Shown here: piece after piece, positions 1 through 9,489 of the stretch
How the letters are laid out: each line of letters opens with the position of its first letter
Position numbering within the stretch: the stretch's first letter is position 1
From: Chryseobacterium indologenes
GTDB taxonomy: Bacteria; Bacteroidota; Bacteroidia; Flavobacteriales; Weeksellaceae
Assembly (NCBI RefSeq): GCF_002025665.1
Contig: NZ_CP018786.1
Location: 1,426,001 to 1,490,000 of the forward strand
Direction of reading: 5' to 3'
Length of the DNA: 64,000 nucleotides
Notes under the pieces: generated by a model
Seen by the model: the letters and a program-made list of their open reading frames with translations, nothing else
The model's database searches: none
Told to the model about the DNA's origin: nothing
Translations under genes and position numbers: made by a program

Positions 1-655
1 TTTCAAATAAGGATGTCGGATTGAAATTACTCTGCTTGATTACATCAATCAAATCATCGTTTTTGATTAAAAGCGTTGTATTCGTTGTTTTATAAATAAC
101 ATAACGGAAAAACTCAACGGGATTTTCAGGATAAATATCATAAAGGTCAGCTATTTTTATAACCGCTTCTTTATTTCTGATGTTTTCTTTTCCGGTAAAA
201 TCATATTCCAGCTCTGTATGTAAAACAGAAAGCAAATCATCAATGGTTTCTTCTTTTAAAGCAATACCTGATCTTAAAAGAGCAAGACATTTTTCCTGCA
301 TTTCTTCCACAGAGTAGGCTTTGATAACTTTAAAAACCAGCTTCATGTCAGGAACATTCAAGATTTCATTGGGAATATAGATTTCACTTTGGAAATCACT
401 TCCATACGTTGAAATATAATGGGTGATCTGTTCAAAAAATAAATCAATTCTGGAAGTGTTCTTTATTTTTTCCCAGGATTTATGAAAGGTTTTATTCAAA
501 TCATTACCATTCAGTTTTTCCTTTGCATAAAAAGAGATGATTTCATTTTTTGCCCATAAAGCATCTGGTTCAATGATGAATCCATCATTAGAAATAAATG
601 GTTTTCCATCAGATTTTCTGGCCAGTACAGCATTGAATAATTATAGTGTTTTCAT
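1..655 (-). pseudogene. Uncharacterised rtcB-neighbour protein, early in-frame stop, cut by window edge
   Basis: On the minus strand an ATG at 655 reads MKTL, then TAA at 643-641, and the same frame continues open (LFNAVLARKSDGKPF...) to the window edge, about 213 codons. The sequence after the stop is clean protein-like (W, P, G well placed, no further stops), so the gene looks complete except for one nonsense codon; CAA to TAA would explain it. No ATG or GTG follows before about codon 120; the first in-frame TTG is at about codon 53. From memory, a family of this type with an LFNAVLA-like start often lies beside rtcB in Flavobacteriia; its function is unknown. It lies downstream of rtcB on the same strand, separated by tandem repeats. 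A sequencing error or a real loss are both possible. The 3' end lies outside the window. Confidence 0.6.
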
Positions 656-706
656 TGTTTTAATTTTAAAAAATAAGTGAGGAGTAGATTCATTAAAAGT
701 GAAGGG

Positions 707-850
707 TATAGGAACTCCTTTTACCTATAGTTTATAAAAAGCGGGGAGTGATTTATCCAAAAAATATAGGAACTCCCTTTGCCTTATAATTTGTAAAAAG
801 GCGGAAAGTAAATCTGGAAATATAGGAACTTTCTTTGCCTTTAATTTTTT
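707..850. repeat. Imperfect tandem repeat, about 57-bp unit, 2.5 copies
   Basis: The string TATAGGAACT begins at 707, 765 and 821 (periods 58 and 56). Each copy continues with a pyrimidine run, a CCTATA/CCTTATA block, TTTATAAAAA or TTTGTAAAAA and a GCGG-GAAAGTG block; the last copy is truncated. It fills the gap between rtcB and the interrupted gene downstream of it. Confidence 0.75.
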
Positions 851-905
851 TTTAAAAATAACTTTTTAGTGCTGTGAAATTTTGGTTATTGTTTTTATTC
901 AAACT

Positions 906-928
906 TTACGGGTTTCTAAAACCCGTAA
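906..928 (-). terminator. Hairpin after rtcB, possible terminator
   Basis: TTACGGGTTT and AAACCCGTAA form a 10-bp stem around a 3-nt loop, 34 bp past the rtcB stop. The following tract on the minus strand is not T-rich, so termination would be weak. Confidence 0.4.
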
Positions 929-961
929 GGTTATTTATTAGTTATAGATTTTGTTTTAAAA

Positions 962-2350
<1,389 letters not shown>

Positions 2351-2378
2351 TCATTTTGATGATGCAAAGTAATATCAT

Positions 2379-2390
2379 TATTGCGCAATA
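2379..2390. promoter_or_regulatory. 12-bp perfect palindrome in the rtcB promoter region
   Basis: TATTGCGCAATA is self-complementary over all 12 bases. It lies just upstream of a TTACTTTG element (2364-2371 on the minus strand), so a protein bound here would cover the rtcB promoter. The WYL regulator encoded 530 bp away is a candidate binder, by inference only. Confidence 0.45.
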
Positions 2391-2502
2391 GTTTTGCGTA
2401 GATAAAGAAATTTTAATTATTTTTACAAAAATTAATTAAAAAGACGAAAAAGCACATTGGCAGACTCGTAAAAATAATATAAAATTAAAAAAAACAAGGC
2501 TC

Positions 2503-2838
2503 ATGGTATTATTAGAACAATTAAAACATTTCCCGGAAACGATTCAGTTTAGTGATGTGATCACTCATATTGATGAACATTATGAATTTACTCCTACTGC
2601 CTTTCAAAACGGAGATACAACCAATCAGGCCGGGCAGAATAATGGTTCGTGCAAAGTGTTCAGTTTTGCAAGTATTCAGGATCTGACGAAAGAGCAAACC
2701 CTTTGGCTTTTTGGTGAGTTCTACAGAGAAGATGTTTTGAAAAATCCTGAAGGAAGTGACCATCAGAATATCCGAAACTTTATGAAATTCGGCTGGGAAG
2801 GAATTACTTTTGATGAAAATGCTTTGAGAGAGAAATAG
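2503..2838 (+). CDS. HopJ-family protein
   Basis: The 111-residue soluble protein matches in length and pattern the HopJ family (PF08888), named for a Pseudomonas type III effector but widespread in bacteria with no type III secretion. It is rich in acidic and aromatic residues and begins with the block LLEQLKHFPETIQFSDVITH; the middle has NQAGQNNGSCKVFSFA and the end HQNIRNFMKFGWEGI. There is no signal peptide or membrane segment. The family's biochemical role is not established. It is divergent from rtcB (158-bp gap) and 72 bp upstream of the WYL regulator on the same strand, so the two may be cotranscribed. Confidence 0.8.
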   Translation: MVLLEQLKHFPETIQFSDVITHIDEHYEFTPTAFQNGDTTNQAGQNNGSCKVFSFASIQDLTKEQTLWLFGEFYREDVLKNPEGSDHQNIRNFMKFGWEGITFDENALREK

Positions 2839-2910
2839 TTTTCAAGAAAAGAGCAGAAATAAAAAGCAGTTTTGCTTATTAAAAAACACCCAATCATTAA
2901 ACACTAAGGT

Positions 2911-3930
2911 ATGTCATCCAATAAAAATGCTCTGATCCGGTATAAAACTTTAGATAAATGTCTTAAAAACAAATACAGGAAATATACGCTGGAAGATCTC
3001 ATAGATGAATGTTCGGAAGCATTATTTGAATTTGAGGGAAAAGAATCTTATGTGAGTAAGAGAACTGTTCAGCTTGATCTTCAGAATATGCGGAGTGAAA
3101 AGTTCGGATATGAAGCTCCTATTGAAGTCTACGAAAGAAAATACTATCGTTACAGTGATCCGGAATACAGTATTCATAATATTTCTGTGAATGAAAGTGA
3201 TCTGAAAGCGATGAATAATGCGGTTCAGATTTTAAAACAGTTTAAAGACTTTTCCATGTTCAAGGAGATGAATGGGGTGATCCAGAAACTGGAAGACTCT
3301 ATTCATGCAACCAGCCAGAAATCCATTATCCATCTGGATAAAAATGAACAGCTAAAAGGGTTGGAACATATTGATATTCTGTACGAAAGTATTGCTAATA
3401 AAAAAGTGTTGAAGATTCTTTATAAAAGCTTTACAGCAAGGGAATCCAATATTTTTACGGTACATCCGCAGCTGTTGAAGGAATTCAATAACCGTTGGTT
3501 TCTGATCTGTCTTTACAAACAGAAAATGTACAATCTGGCACTGGACAGAATGGAAAGTATTGAAACAGATGACAGTCTTCTCTATATTGACAAGGATCTG
3601 GATGGAGATGAATATTTTAAAGATATTGTAGGAGTAACTGTTGCAGAGTCAATGGATCCCAGGAATGTGATCTTTTGGGTGGATTCGGGTAATGCTCCTT
3701 ATGTGAAAACAAAGCCGCTGCATAAAAGTCAGGAAATAGTAAAGGAAGACCGTAGCGGAACGCTGTTTAAAATATGTGTGCAGATCAATTTTGAGCTGGA
3801 AAGGCTCTTGCTTGGGTTCGGAGACTCTTTGATTGTACATAAGCCCAAAAAGCTACGGCTGAAAATGGAGGAAAAGTTTAATGCTGGCAGTAAAAATTAT
3901 CAGAGCCTTATTGTTCCTGAGGGAAACTAA
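2911..3930 (+). CDS. WYL-domain transcriptional regulator
   Basis: The 339-residue protein has an N-terminal DNA-binding part (about 1-75, with YTLEDLIDECSEALFEF and KRTVQLDLQNMR, typical of the YafY/DeoR-like winged helix of this class), a central helical linker, and a WYL domain from about 155 on (KKVLKILYKSF, then NRWFLICLYK around 195). The C-terminal part ends in a WCX-like extension. WYL proteins bind nucleic-acid or nucleotide ligands and control genes for DNA or RNA stress and phage defence. A role in controlling the divergent rtcB is plausible from position, and the palindrome at 2379-2390 could be its operator, but nothing shows this directly. Confidence 0.85.
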   Translation: MSSNKNALIRYKTLDKCLKNKYRKYTLEDLIDECSEALFEFEGKESYVSKRTVQLDLQNMRSEKFGYEAPIEVYERKYYRYSDPEYSIHNISVNESDLKAMNNAVQILKQFKDFSMFKEMNGVIQKLEDSIHATSQKSIIHLDKNEQLKGLEHIDILYESIANKKVLKILYKSFTARESNIFTVHPQLLKEFNNRWFLICLYKQKMYNLALDRMESIETDDSLLYIDKDLDGDEYFKDIVGVTVAESMDPRNVIFWVDSGNAPYVKTKPLHKSQEIVKEDRSGTLFKICVQINFELERLLLGFGDSLIVHKPKKLRLKMEEKFNAGSKNYQSLIVPEGN

Positions 3931-4037
3931 CTTATTTTAAATGTCCAATTTACAAGGCTTTATTGAAGATAATTTATTTTCATATTTTTATCTTGGCTTG
4001 GAAATTGTACTATTAACTTAACAATACCAAATTAATT

Positions 4038-4175
4038 ATGAAATCAAGAATATTTAAAGCATTAATTGCAATTATAGCACCGCTGGCGATAGAGTATATC
4101 GTTAAAAAAATATCTGAGAAAATAGATAAAAAACAAGAAGAGAAAGAGAACGAAAAAAAGCAGATTACTGCCTAA
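4038..4175 (+). CDS. Small membrane-anchored peptide, 45 residues
   Basis: The short ORF starts MKSRIFKALIAIIAPLAIEY, a hydrophobic helix of about 17 residues, followed by a highly charged tail rich in Lys and Glu (KKISEKIDKKQEEKENEKK) and ending ITA. This is the layout of a single-pass membrane peptide with a cytoplasmic or periplasmic charged helix. It has its own ATG 107 bp after the WYL gene. No function is known to me; the coding pattern (hydrophobic then amphipathic charged helix, K/E codons in frame) supports a real gene, but the size keeps confidence modest. Confidence 0.55.
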   Translation: MKSRIFKALIAIIAPLAIEYIVKKISEKIDKKQEEKENEKKQITA

Positions 4176-4267
4176 ACGTATAAGTAGTTAAAATTTAAAA
4201 TTATTGAAAAGAGACTGTCATGAGGATGTACGGTCTCTTTTTTGTTAATGGATCTTTTTGATGAATG

Positions 4268-4516
4268 CTGAAAACCACCCCGTCAAAAATTGTTTGAATT
4301 TTCGCCACCCCTCCGAGGGAGGGGAATTTTTTACTTTTCAGCTGAGGTGTGGTCAGGATTGGTTTTTTGGGAAAGAAGGCTGGATTCCTGCGGATTGACA
4401 AACTGTGTGGATAGATCACCATTCCAATTGTGTCATTCCGTAGGAATCTAAACATACTTATTATCCATTTTTTTAGATCAATGCTTCTAAAAAAACTTTT
4501 GTGACTTTTGCGGTTT
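4268..4516 (+). repeat. Dispersed intergenic repeat, copy A
   Basis: This is one of three copies of a roughly 250-bp element. It contains CACCCCGTCAAAAATT, an inverted CCCCTCC/GGAGGGG stem, a GGATTCCTGCGGATTGACA arm paired with a later TGTCATTCCGTAGGAATC arm, and the 3' block CTTTTGTGACTTTTG. It fills the gap between the small peptide and the DUF1501 gene. Confidence 0.85.
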
Positions 4517-4523
4517 CGGTTTC

Positions 4524-5708
4524 CTACACAAAATCATAAATACCATCTTTCCATCCCAATACTTTGGAAGAGTCTGCTTTAAGCCAGTTTTTTAAAATTG
4601 TGGCATATACTTTCCTGAAATCTTCTTTGTAGATAAGATCGCCTTCATTCAGATTCTGAAGATCGGGAAGGGCGTTCAACAGTCCTTTTTTCTTAAGATT
4701 TCCGCTGATAAAAAACATTTGGTTGGCTGTCCCGTGATCTGTTCCGTTACTGGCGTTCTGTGCCACACGACGACCAAACTCCGAAAAGGTCATCAGCAGT
4801 ATATTTTTAAATAGCCCATTACTTTTCATATCGGCTACAAATGATTTTACTGCTTCATTAATATCATCGAATAGCTTTTTCTGTCTGTCATTCTGGTTGA
4901 CATGAGTATCAAAACTTCCCACAGAAAGATAATACACCTGAGTATTGATATCTGACTTTATCAAAGAAGCCACAGTTTTAAAATCCTTTCCTAACTGAGA
5001 ATTTGGATAGATCTCTTCTGTTTTTTTGGCTTTGCTTTTTTCAAAAATATAATCAGCATTATTGATGGTAGAGCCTAGGGTCTGGTAAAGATAAGATACT
5101 GTTTCATCATCATGATGATGGTCGTAGAGAGATTTAAAATATTTCTCCTGGCTGGTCTGATAAAGTCTTTTAGGATCTTTAAAGGCGAAAGCTTTATTAT
5201 TTTCACCTTTTAAGGCAAGACTTAGCATGTCATCTACTTCCAGCGCCTGGGTAGGATGGTCACAACGATAGCATTCTTCATCCAGAAAACGTCCCAGCCA
5301 GCCAGTTTCCAAAAACTGGTCACTTCTGCTTGCCGATTGCCAGATATCCATGCTTCGAAAATGAGATTTGTCCGGATTGGGATAGCCCACGTTATTCATC
5401 ACAGACAGTTCTCCGTTATCAAAAAGTTCTTTAAAATAAGAGAGTGAAGGGTTGATTCCTGCCTCATCTGTAAGCGGTATAGAATCCTGAATAGCCAGAG
5501 TTTTTCTTTCCCTGAAATAAATGTCATTTTTAGCCGGAATAATAGTATTCAAGCCATCATTTCCTCCTGTAAACTGGAGAACCACCAGAATGTTCTGATT
5601 GGGATTCAGAGCTTCATCCAGCGTCATTGCTTTTAAGAAATTGGGCATCAGCATAGAAGCGGTAGCCAGTGAACTTATTTTGAGGAATTCTCTTCTTTTG
5701 ATTAACAT
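4524..5708 (-). CDS. DUF1501 protein, twin-arginine-like signal
   Basis: DUF1501 proteins are secreted members of the alkaline phosphatase/sulfatase-like superfamily, usually encoded beside a DUF1800 gene; their substrate is not known. The proposed start at 5708 gives MLIKRREFLKISSLATASML, with RREFLK and a hydrophobic stretch resembling a Tat signal. A longer frame from 5786 would add 26 residues, but those codons come from a low-complexity repeat and would bury the signal, so the shorter form (394 residues) is preferred. Visible features include VVLQFTGGNDGLNTIIP near the N-terminus (superfamily metal-site region), GTDHGTANQMFFISG near the C-terminus with the conserved DHG, and FSEFGRRV. 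It lies 159 bp downstream of its DUF1800 partner on the same strand. Confidence 0.88.
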   Translation of the reverse strand: MLIKRREFLKISSLATASMLMPNFLKAMTLDEALNPNQNILVVLQFTGGNDGLNTIIPAKNDIYFRERKTLAIQDSIPLTDEAGINPSLSYFKELFDNGELSVMNNVGYPNPDKSHFRSMDIWQSASRSDQFLETGWLGRFLDEECYRCDHPTQALEVDDMLSLALKGENNKAFAFKDPKRLYQTSQEKYFKSLYDHHHDDETVSYLYQTLGSTINNADYIFEKSKAKKTEEIYPNSQLGKDFKTVASLIKSDINTQVYYLSVGSFDTHVNQNDRQKKLFDDINEAVKSFVADMKSNGLFKNILLMTFSEFGRRVAQNASNGTDHGTANQMFFISGNLKKKGLLNALPDLQNLNEGDLIYKEDFRKVYATILKNWLKADSSKVLGWKDGIYDFV

Positions 5709-5714
5709 AATTTT

Positions 5715-5870
5715 GTTTTTAGGGTTTAAGGTGGCAGGTAGCAGGTTGTAGGACTGGGCTGTATTTTTACTGGCATTTATTTTCATAACAGTAAAAGATA
5801 AATAAATGGTAATTAAGCTATACTATGACAGCTATTACCTGAAACCTGCAACCTAAAAATCTCCTACCTA
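5715..5870. repeat. Low-complexity inverted repeat between the DUF1800 and DUF1501 genes
   Basis: A G-rich block (GGTGGCAGGTAGCAGGTTGT, 5730-5749) faces a C-rich block (ACCTGAAACCTGCAACCT, 5837-5854). They can pair imperfectly and resemble the intergenic repeats at 7321, 32520 and 43900. Confidence 0.5.
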
Positions 5871-7250
5871 GCTCAACTGGTATTCCGGAGTAGACATCAG
5901 GTTGATGACATTCATTTTTATGCTCTTGTCTGAAAAATTCTTTACTGAGTTCATATCAAGACTTTGGGCATTCTGCAGAAGATAATCTTCACAGTTTTTA
6001 TTAGCGAAAAGCTTTTCAATACGGTTCCAGTCGATGGTGATATTAGGATTTTTAAAGCTTTTGTTTAAAGCTGTTTCACGGGATTTCATTCCCATATCAA
6101 TATCATCATCCTGCCGTGGGCTGTATTCCAAAGGGCGAAGTCCGGACCAGATCTGTGGAACCTGAAGTCTCAACATTAAAGTAGAGCTGTCAATCCATGA
6201 TTTTCCGCTAGGCCATCCTGCTACATTGGGTGGATAAAGCAGCATTTGTCCCAATAATTTCTGGTATACGATGAGGTTTTCAGGATTCTGGATGTGCATA
6301 GGAAGAATTCTCATAATTCCTGCCATCAGTTCTACAGGCGATTTTATACGGTTGCCTATATTCTTCTGATCATAAAACCATGTACTTGAAAATATCTCAG
6401 TCATCAGTTTTTTGATATCATATCCTGAATGGTAGAAGTTAGCGCTGAGTTGATTAACAATCTCCTGATCTGGTTTTTCATTGACAAAGAATTTGTAAAT
6501 CTTTGTCGTAATAAATTGTGCCGTAGCTTTTTGTTCCAGAATAATATTGAGAATATCATTTCCGTCAAAGTTGCCGGTTTTTCCTAAAAACGTTTTGCTG
6601 CCTTCGTCATGAAGATTTTTTCTTTCTTTAAAATTCCCTTCTTTATCATAGCTCCATCCTGTGAAAGCTCTGGCTCCTTCTCTTACATCCTTTTCTGTGT
6701 AGTTTCCTCTGCCCATCGTAAACAATTCCATCACTTCACGGGCAAAATTTTCATTAGGATGATCCTTTTTATTCTGCTGATTATTCAGGAAATTAAGCAT
6801 GGCTGGTGATTGACTTACTTCAAAAAGCAGATCTTTGAAATTTCCCAGTGCATTTTTCCTGATTGTATTCAAAAGCTGTTTGTTGAACCTTGGATTTTGT
6901 ACTCTTGATGCAAAATGTCCATGCCAGAAAAAGGCCATCTTTTCTCTCATCTGTTCCTTGCTGTTAACGATGGAGTTCAGAAAATTCAGGTTCAGTTCGT
7001 TATTTTGTTCCCTGTTGATCCGCTGCATTTCTTTCTTCTTTTCTGCAGGAGCTGTACTGCTCATATAATCTTCTGCTGAAACCGGATCAGGAGTGTCGTA
7101 AGTGATTTCGCTGAAGCTTTCTTCTTTAAATAATTCATTCATCAACGTTTTAATGTTTTTATTTTTCAAATCATCTATTTGATTAATGCCAACGCCAAAA
7201 CCTGCTCGCCAAAGAAGATGCTTGTTTTTTAATAATGAATCAGCCATCAT
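5868..7250 (-). CDS. DUF1800 protein
   Basis: The 460-residue protein matches the DUF1800 family (PF08811), large helical proteins typically paired with DUF1501 proteins and probably exported. Recognisable blocks are LLWRAGFGVG at the N-terminus, KMAFFWHGHFASR, NPNENFAREVMELFTMGRG (the family signature with conserved AREVMELFTMG), ARAFTGW, HDEGSKTFLG and MLLYPPNVAGWPSGKSWI. No clear signal peptide is visible from MMADSLLKNKH, so export may depend on its partner or the start may be further downstream. It is first in a two-gene operon with the DUF1501 gene. The function of the pair is unresolved; do not read a phosphatase role into it. Confidence 0.88.
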   Translation of the reverse strand: MMADSLLKNKHLLWRAGFGVGINQIDDLKNKNIKTLMNELFKEESFSEITYDTPDPVSAEDYMSSTAPAEKKKEMQRINREQNNELNLNFLNSIVNSKEQMREKMAFFWHGHFASRVQNPRFNKQLLNTIRKNALGNFKDLLFEVSQSPAMLNFLNNQQNKKDHPNENFAREVMELFTMGRGNYTEKDVREGARAFTGWSYDKEGNFKERKNLHDEGSKTFLGKTGNFDGNDILNIILEQKATAQFITTKIYKFFVNEKPDQEIVNQLSANFYHSGYDIKKLMTEIFSSTWFYDQKNIGNRIKSPVELMAGIMRILPMHIQNPENLIVYQKLLGQMLLYPPNVAGWPSGKSWIDSSTLMLRLQVPQIWSGLRPLEYSPRQDDDIDMGMKSRETALNKSFKNPNITIDWNRIEKLFANKNCEDYLLQNAQSLDMNSVKNFSDKSIKMNVINLMSTPEYQLS

Positions 7251-7320
7251 GGAGAATTTATTTTTTGATGTATTTTGAAGAAAAAGGTTAAAATGATAAC
7301 GGGTTAAGGATTGTTAATAT

Positions 7321-7436
7321 TGTTGAGAGGGCTGGAAGCGGAAGTTTGGGGTTGGAAGTTTTGGATCGTAGAAATAGGGTTGATTGTATGGAGTTATATT
7401 TCTTCCAGCATCCAGCTTCCTATCTTCCATCCTTTA
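7321..7436. repeat. Low-complexity intergenic inverted repeat
   Basis: GGCTGGAAGCGGAAGTTTGG (7330-7349) faces CTTCCAGCATCCAGCTTCC further on (about 7402-7420), giving an imperfect long hairpin between the divergent DUF1800 and outer-membrane protein genes. The rest of the 366-bp gap is AT-rich and must carry both promoters. Confidence 0.55.
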
Positions 7437-7616
7437 ATTCACTTTTTAGCTGTCATTTTTTGATAAATTTTGTTAAACAATTATTTAAATTTTGTTAAAA
7501 TTAATATATTGATATTCATTGTTTTATGTATTTTTTGAATGTTAAAATACAAGAAAAACCTTTGCTTGGCATGATTTTTACATCCTCTTGTTTAGTAAAA
7601 TTTAAAAATTAGAGTT

Positions 7617-8180
7617 ATGAAAATGTTTAAACAAGCAATAGTACTGGCTGGTATTTTAACAGCAGGTATCGCAAGCGCCCAAAGTGCTCAAATGAACAAT
7701 ATGATCAAGGTAGGTGCAAATGTTGGTTTAGCAGTTCCCGCAGATAATCTTTCCGCTGCAGTAGGAGTGGATGTAGCGTACCAGAATCTGATTACACCAG
7801 GATTCGGATTAGGTATCGCATCAGGATATACTCACTATTTCGGTAAAGAAAACAACGGATATAAAAACAATGATGTAGGAGTAGTTCCTGTAGCAGCTTT
7901 AATCAGAATTTATCCAAAACAAACCGGTTTCTATTTCGGAACGGATTTAGGATACGGATTCCTGGTTGGCGATAAAACAGTGGCCTCAAATACAAGTGTT
8001 GAAAGAGCAAGCGGAGGTTTCTACCTTAAACCGGAGATCGGATACCACAACAGAGACTGGAATTTCTTCGTACAATACCAAAAGGTTTTTGTAGGTACAA
8101 AAGGAGATTTGCCAGGTCAGGACTATAATGTGGGGAATATCGGAGTAGGATTCGGTTACAATATTCCATTAGGAAAGTAG
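7617..8180 (+). CDS. Small outer-membrane beta-barrel-like protein
   Basis: The 187-residue precursor starts MKMFKQAIVLAGILTAGIAS with an AQS cleavage site, a standard Sec signal. The mature part alternates short beta strands and Gly-rich turns (VGANVGLAVPADNL, PGFGLGIASGYTHYF, IRIYPKQTGFYFGTDLGYGF, YLKPEIGYHNRDWNFFVQYQ) and ends VGNIGVGFGYNIPLGK, as in 8-stranded outer-membrane barrels of the OmpA/Ail type. The role is unknown; structural or adhesive functions are usual for this class. It is monocistronic, with a terminator at 8211. Confidence 0.75.
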   Translation: MKMFKQAIVLAGILTAGIASAQSAQMNNMIKVGANVGLAVPADNLSAAVGVDVAYQNLITPGFGLGIASGYTHYFGKENNGYKNNDVGVVPVAALIRIYPKQTGFYFGTDLGYGFLVGDKTVASNTSVERASGGFYLKPEIGYHNRDWNFFVQYQKVFVGTKGDLPGQDYNVGNIGVGFGYNIPLGK

Positions 8181-8210
8181 TTAGATTTAATATATAAACA
8201 ATTATTAACC

Positions 8211-8243
8211 AAAACCTTTTCACGAAAGTGGAAAGGTTTTTTT
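8211..8243 (+). terminator. Terminator of the outer-membrane protein gene
   Basis: AAAACCTTTTCAC and GTGGAAAGGTTTT form a 13-bp stem with one G-T pair around a GAAA tetraloop, followed by TTT. Confidence 0.85.
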
Positions 8244-8296
8244 GTTGCGTGCAGGATTTACAAAAACAATTATTATATTTGGTAAAATTTGAGGTT

Positions 8297-9346
8297 ATGA
8301 TTCTGAATCCAAAATTTCCACTTTATTTACCAGGAGTAGAGAACAGTAATAATGATAATGTTTCTATCATTGGAGCAAGCCTCCGTGAAGATATAACAAT
8401 CTTAGGCTATTTCGTTTCCGGGAACGGAGGTCTTGAGATAAAAGTAGAAAATAAATTTGCAACCAAAGAGTATGCTTCTTTTTCAGATATTTTAAAGAAG
8501 TTTATTCAGGATAATCAGCTTGAAAATGTAAAACGTCTGGGGATGGCAGTGCCTGGTCCTGTATTGGACGGGAAAAGCAGCCCTGCAAGATTGGGATGGC
8601 ATTTAGATATTGCTGAATATGCACGTGATTTCGGGTTTGAAAAAGTAGAAATGCTGAATGACCTGGAAGCTTCTGCTTATGGAATGGCTCTTCTTGAGGA
8701 TAATCATCTTGAAGCCATTTATACAAGCGGACATCTTGAAAAAGGAAACGTAGCGGTTCTTGCTCCCGGAAACGGATTGGGAGAAGCGGGATATTTCTTT
8801 GACGGAAAATACCTGAGACCTTTCGCAACAGAAGGAGGGCACTCTGAGTTTTCACCAAGAACCAACGTAGAAGTTGAATTTTATCAGTTCCTAAATAATA
8901 TCTATGGTATTGTAAGCTGGGAAAATGTACTTTCAAAGTCAGGTTTATTCAATATCTACAGATTCTTAAGAGATGTGAAAAGACATCCTGAACCGGAATG
9001 GCTGGGAGAACGTCTTGCACAGGGGAATTTCGTGGAGGAATTATATAAAGCTGCTGTAGAGGAAAATGTACTGATCTGCAGAATCGCTTTAGATACTTTC
9101 CTTGAGTTTCTGGCAAGAGAAGCGAATAACTTAACTTTAAAATTAAAAGCTACCGGAGGATTACTGATTGCCGGAGATATTCCACAGATGATCGCAGAAT
9201 ATATCGATAAGGCGAAATTCTACGAGAAATTCAAGATCAGTGATAAAATGGAGGAAATGCTTAAAAATACTCCTATTTATCTGGTCAAGCAAAATCACAC
9301 CGCATTAAATGGTATAGCGCTTTACACCGCTTACTATCAGCTATAA
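8297..9346 (+). CDS. glk: Glucokinase-family protein (ROK-unrelated Glk type)
   Basis: Glk phosphorylates glucose with ATP to glucose 6-phosphate at the head of glycolysis. The proposed start at 8297 (MILNPKFPLYLPGVEN) gives 349 residues; an ORF start at 8228 is rejected because it lies inside the preceding terminator. Motifs that match the E. coli-type Glk (PF02685) are MAVPGPVLDGK, EMLNDLEASAYGM (with the Asn-Asp of the active site), LAPGNGLGEAGYF, FATEGGHSEFSPR and SWENVLSKSGLFNIYRFL. The N-terminal ATP-binding signature DxGGT is absent: the aligned region reads SIIGASLREDITIL. Activity therefore needs testing. The gene is monocistronic with its own terminator. Confidence 0.82.
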   Translation: MILNPKFPLYLPGVENSNNDNVSIIGASLREDITILGYFVSGNGGLEIKVENKFATKEYASFSDILKKFIQDNQLENVKRLGMAVPGPVLDGKSSPARLGWHLDIAEYARDFGFEKVEMLNDLEASAYGMALLEDNHLEAIYTSGHLEKGNVAVLAPGNGLGEAGYFFDGKYLRPFATEGGHSEFSPRTNVEVEFYQFLNNIYGIVSWENVLSKSGLFNIYRFLRDVKRHPEPEWLGERLAQGNFVEELYKAAVEENVLICRIALDTFLEFLAREANNLTLKLKATGGLLIAGDIPQMIAEYIDKAKFYEKFKISDKMEEMLKNTPIYLVKQNHTALNGIALYTAYYQL

Positions 9347-9350
9347 AATA

Positions 9351-9378
9351 AAACTCCGGAGAAATCCGGAGTTTTTTT
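9351..9378 (+). terminator. Terminator of glk
   Basis: AAACTCCGGA and TCCGGAGTTT form a perfect 10-bp stem with a GAAA loop and a T7 tract. Confidence 0.92.
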
Positions 9379-9414
9379 ATGGAATGATATTATTCATGAA
9401 AATAATAAATTTTA

Positions 9415-9428
9415 TTGATATACATCAA
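9415..9428. promoter_or_regulatory. FNR/Crp-type palindrome upstream of yceI
   Basis: TTGAT-ATAC-ATCAA matches the FNR consensus TTGAT-N4-ATCAA at all ten fixed positions. Its centre lies about 41 bp before the transcription start predicted from the TACATTTG element at 9452-9459, the usual place for activation. Confidence 0.55.
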
Positions 9429-9451
9429 TGAAATCTATTGAATAAGATACT

Positions 9452-9459
9452 TACATTTG
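9452..9459 (+). promoter_or_regulatory. Bacteroidetes -7 promoter element for yceI
   Basis: TACATTTG matches TAnnTTTG. No good TTG lies at the expected upstream spacing, in line with an activator-dependent promoter. Confidence 0.6.
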
Positions 9460-9489
9460 CATCATTAAATAAGTAAATAACTCTATTCA

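Noticed and set aside
707..850. CRISPR array
   Set aside because: The three copies are imperfect, there are no spacers of even length between constant repeats, and no cas genes are near.
4201..4455. Protein gene inside dispersed repeat copy A
   Set aside because: The ORF is in repetitive DNA with hairpins and is not kept in the other two copies.
5709..5786. A longer N-terminus of the DUF1501 protein
   Set aside because: The codons come from a low-complexity repeat and would bury the RREFLK export signal.
8228..8296. An earlier start of glucokinase
   Set aside because: It begins inside the terminator of the preceding gene, and the added residues are not family-like.
8502..8936. 144-codon ORF on the minus strand
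   Set aside because: It is a shadow of glucokinase in another frame with low protein character.
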